DNA of 8,031 nt from Hyphomicrobiales bacterium (GTDB lineage Bacteria; Pseudomonadota; Alphaproteobacteria; Rhizobiales; JAUVMS01), in assembly GCA_030600135.1 (NCBI GenBank), contig JAUVMS010000142.1, positions 1 to 8,031 of the forward strand, written 5' to 3'. How positions within the stretch are numbered: the stretch's first letter is position 1; each line of letters begins with the position of its first letter. The notes under the pieces were generated by a model. It saw only the letters and a list, made by a program, of their open reading frames with translations. It was not told where the DNA came from and made no database searches. Made by a program: the position numbers and the translations under genes. Positions 7,137 to 8,031 of this stretch are shown one piece after another.

Positions 7137-7751
7137 CTTGAGATAGTTATAGGCTTGAATGACTTCGCGCAACTTGTCCTCTGAACGACGGTCGCCGCCG
7201 TTCGCGTCGGGATGGTGCCGCTTGACCTGCTCTTTGTACTTAGCCTTGATCTGATCGGAGCTGGCGTCGTCCTCGAGATTAAGGGCGTGCAAGCACTTTC
7301 GCTCGAGCTTGCCGATCGGGCGGCGGCGAACTAGGGGCTCAGCACCAGGCTTGGCTGCACCGCCTTTGAAAAACTCGTGGGGATCCATCTGTGCGGCACG
7401 CGGATCGAACCCGTTCAATCGATCGGCACGTTGGCCTTCATCGCCAGGCCGCTCGGATGAGTTTGCGCCCATTGTCCAGGTCGGGCGATGACCGGTCATC
7501 GACGACTTTTGATAGGCGACAACGTCGTCGTCGCTCATGCCATCGAAGTAATTGTAGCGCTTGTTGTAATCGCGAACGTGCTCGAGACAAAACAGGTAAA
7601 ACTCGCCCTCGCGGCCGCGTCCCATCGGGGCCTTGTGCAGGCCGGGGTTGGCGCAATTGCGACGCTGACACCTCGGCGCGTGGGTCTGTTGCTGGCCCGC
7701 AGCCTCGCGCTTTATTCGAATCGAGTCGAAGTATGATGAATCGAGTTTCAT
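7119..7751 (-). CDS. J-domain (DnaJ-like) co-chaperone with N-terminal cysteine motif
   Basis: A 210-residue protein with a C-terminal J domain (about 153-208). The HPD tripeptide (180-182) in KRHHPDANGGDR is the part that stimulates the Hsp70 DnaK. Unlike classical DnaJ, the J domain is at the C-terminus and there is no G/F region or four-repeat zinc centre. The N-terminal half has Cys28-x4-Cys33 and Cys55-x2-His58 (in FCLEHV), a spacing that could bind a metal ion. This is followed by a conserved-looking YNKRYNYFDGMSDDD (62-76). The architecture matches an alphaproteobacterial J-protein family that I recall next to cobS and bolA; its client is unknown. No Shine-Dalgarno precedes the ATG at 7751, and MKLDSSYFDSIRIK fits the family's start. 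A candidate promoter lies so close that the message may be leaderless. Metal binding is inference. Confidence 0.92.
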   Translation of the reverse strand: MKLDSSYFDSIRIKREAAGQQQTHAPRCQRRNCANPGLHKAPMGRGREGEFYLFCLEHVRDYNKRYNYFDGMSDDDVVAYQKSSMTGHRPTWTMGANSSERPGDEGQRADRLNGFDPRAAQMDPHEFFKGGAAKPGAEPLVRRRPIGKLERKCLHALNLEDDASSDQIKAKYKEQVKRHHPDANGGDRRSEDKLREVIQAYNYLKQAGLC

Positions 7752-7759
7752 TGCTTAGG

Positions 7760-7788
7760 AGTATGCGTATCGGTCATCGTTTGCACAA
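7760..7788 (-). promoter_or_regulatory. Candidate sigma-70-type promoter of the J-domain gene
   Basis: On the minus strand TTGTGC (7788-7783) and CATACT (7765-7760) are separated by exactly 17 nt, matching the -35 consensus at 4 of 6 and the -10 at 4 of 6 positions. Expected initiation, about 7 nt past the -10, falls at about 7753-7751, at or next to the ATG. That fits the missing ribosome site but is prediction from two short boxes only. Confidence 0.35.
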
Positions 7789-7885
7789 GTTGCCTCAGGA
7801 CATGAGCGGGCTTGCGTTGCAGTGATGCCATAGCTTGCATTAAGCCTTCCTCAAAATCACAGGATCAGGATGGAGACCAGCCCTC

Positions 7886-8031
7886 ATGCCCATCGAAGAT
7901 ATCATTCGTGCGAAACTCGTGACAGCCTTCGAACCCGCCGAACTCGAGGTCATCAACGAATCGCATCTTCACTCTGGCCACCAAGGTTCACCCGGCACAG
8001 GGGAAAGCCATTTTAGAGTGAAGATGGTGGC
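7886..8031 (+). CDS. bolA: BolA family protein (partial, cut by the window edge)
   Basis: Only the first 48 codons plus two bases are present. They show the BolA fold start: MPIEDIIRAKLVTAF, then LEVINESHLHSGH (20-32) with His27, His29 and His32, and GESHFRVKMV (39-48), the family signature. BolA proteins work with monothiol glutaredoxins in handling Fe-S clusters and can also influence transcription of envelope and stress genes. The C-terminal half, with the further conserved histidine, is outside the window, so whether this is BolA itself or a BolA-like paralogue cannot be settled. GGAG (7872-7875) lies 10 nt before the ATG. The gene diverges from the J-domain gene across 134 bp, so the two may share a control region. 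Confidence 0.93.
   Translation, partial: MPIEDIIRAKLVTAFEPAELEVINESHLHSGHQGSPGTGESHFRVKMV

Overview
The window looks chromosomal and alphaproteobacterial, most likely Hyphomicrobiales (Rhizobiales). It is GC-rich. Its core is the arrangement bolA (divergent), a J-domain protein, cobS, cobT and a secreted phytase-like protein, which I recall as recurrent in that group. CobS and CobT are subunits of the aerobic (late cobalt insertion) cobaltochelatase. Apart from the partial bolA at the right edge, every gene I accept is on the minus strand.

Reading from right to left in the direction of transcription: bolA (from 7886, plus strand, cut by the window edge) faces away from a DnaJ-domain gene (7119-7751) across a 134-bp divergent intergenic region. 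After 132 bp comes cobS (5997-6986), then cobT (4089-5978) 18 bp later. cobT overlaps a gene for an exported phytase-like/esterase-like protein (3022-4092). The overlap appears to be CTGA: a CTG start codon with a strong AGGAGG upstream and a complete signal peptide downstream. The series ends in an intrinsic terminator (2983-3025) whose stem contains the stop codon of the last gene.

Between 2044 and 2982 I see no convincing protein gene. This stretch holds an orphan terminator-like hairpin (2313-2339), a clearly less GC-rich segment (about 2341-2700, roughly 45% GC by hand count) and a cluster of short perfect inverted repeats (2909-2975). The left part (166-2043) carries a lone 625-residue protein. 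It has a long helical, repeat-like N-terminal half and a C-terminal trypsin-fold protease domain with an intact His/Asp/Ser triad and no export signal. It is therefore probably a cytoplasmic regulated protease, of the kind seen in bacterial signalling and conflict systems.

Functionally, CobS (AAA+ ATPase) and CobT (VWA/MIDAS protein) form the motor complex that works with CobN (not in this window) to insert cobalt into hydrogenobyrinic acid a,c-diamide. No cobalamin-riboswitch B12 box was recognised upstream of the J-domain gene or cobS. The most unusual items are the protease with its helical sensor-like half, the probable CTG start coupled to cobT, a possible leaderless promoter for the J-domain gene, and the palindrome-dense intergenic region.
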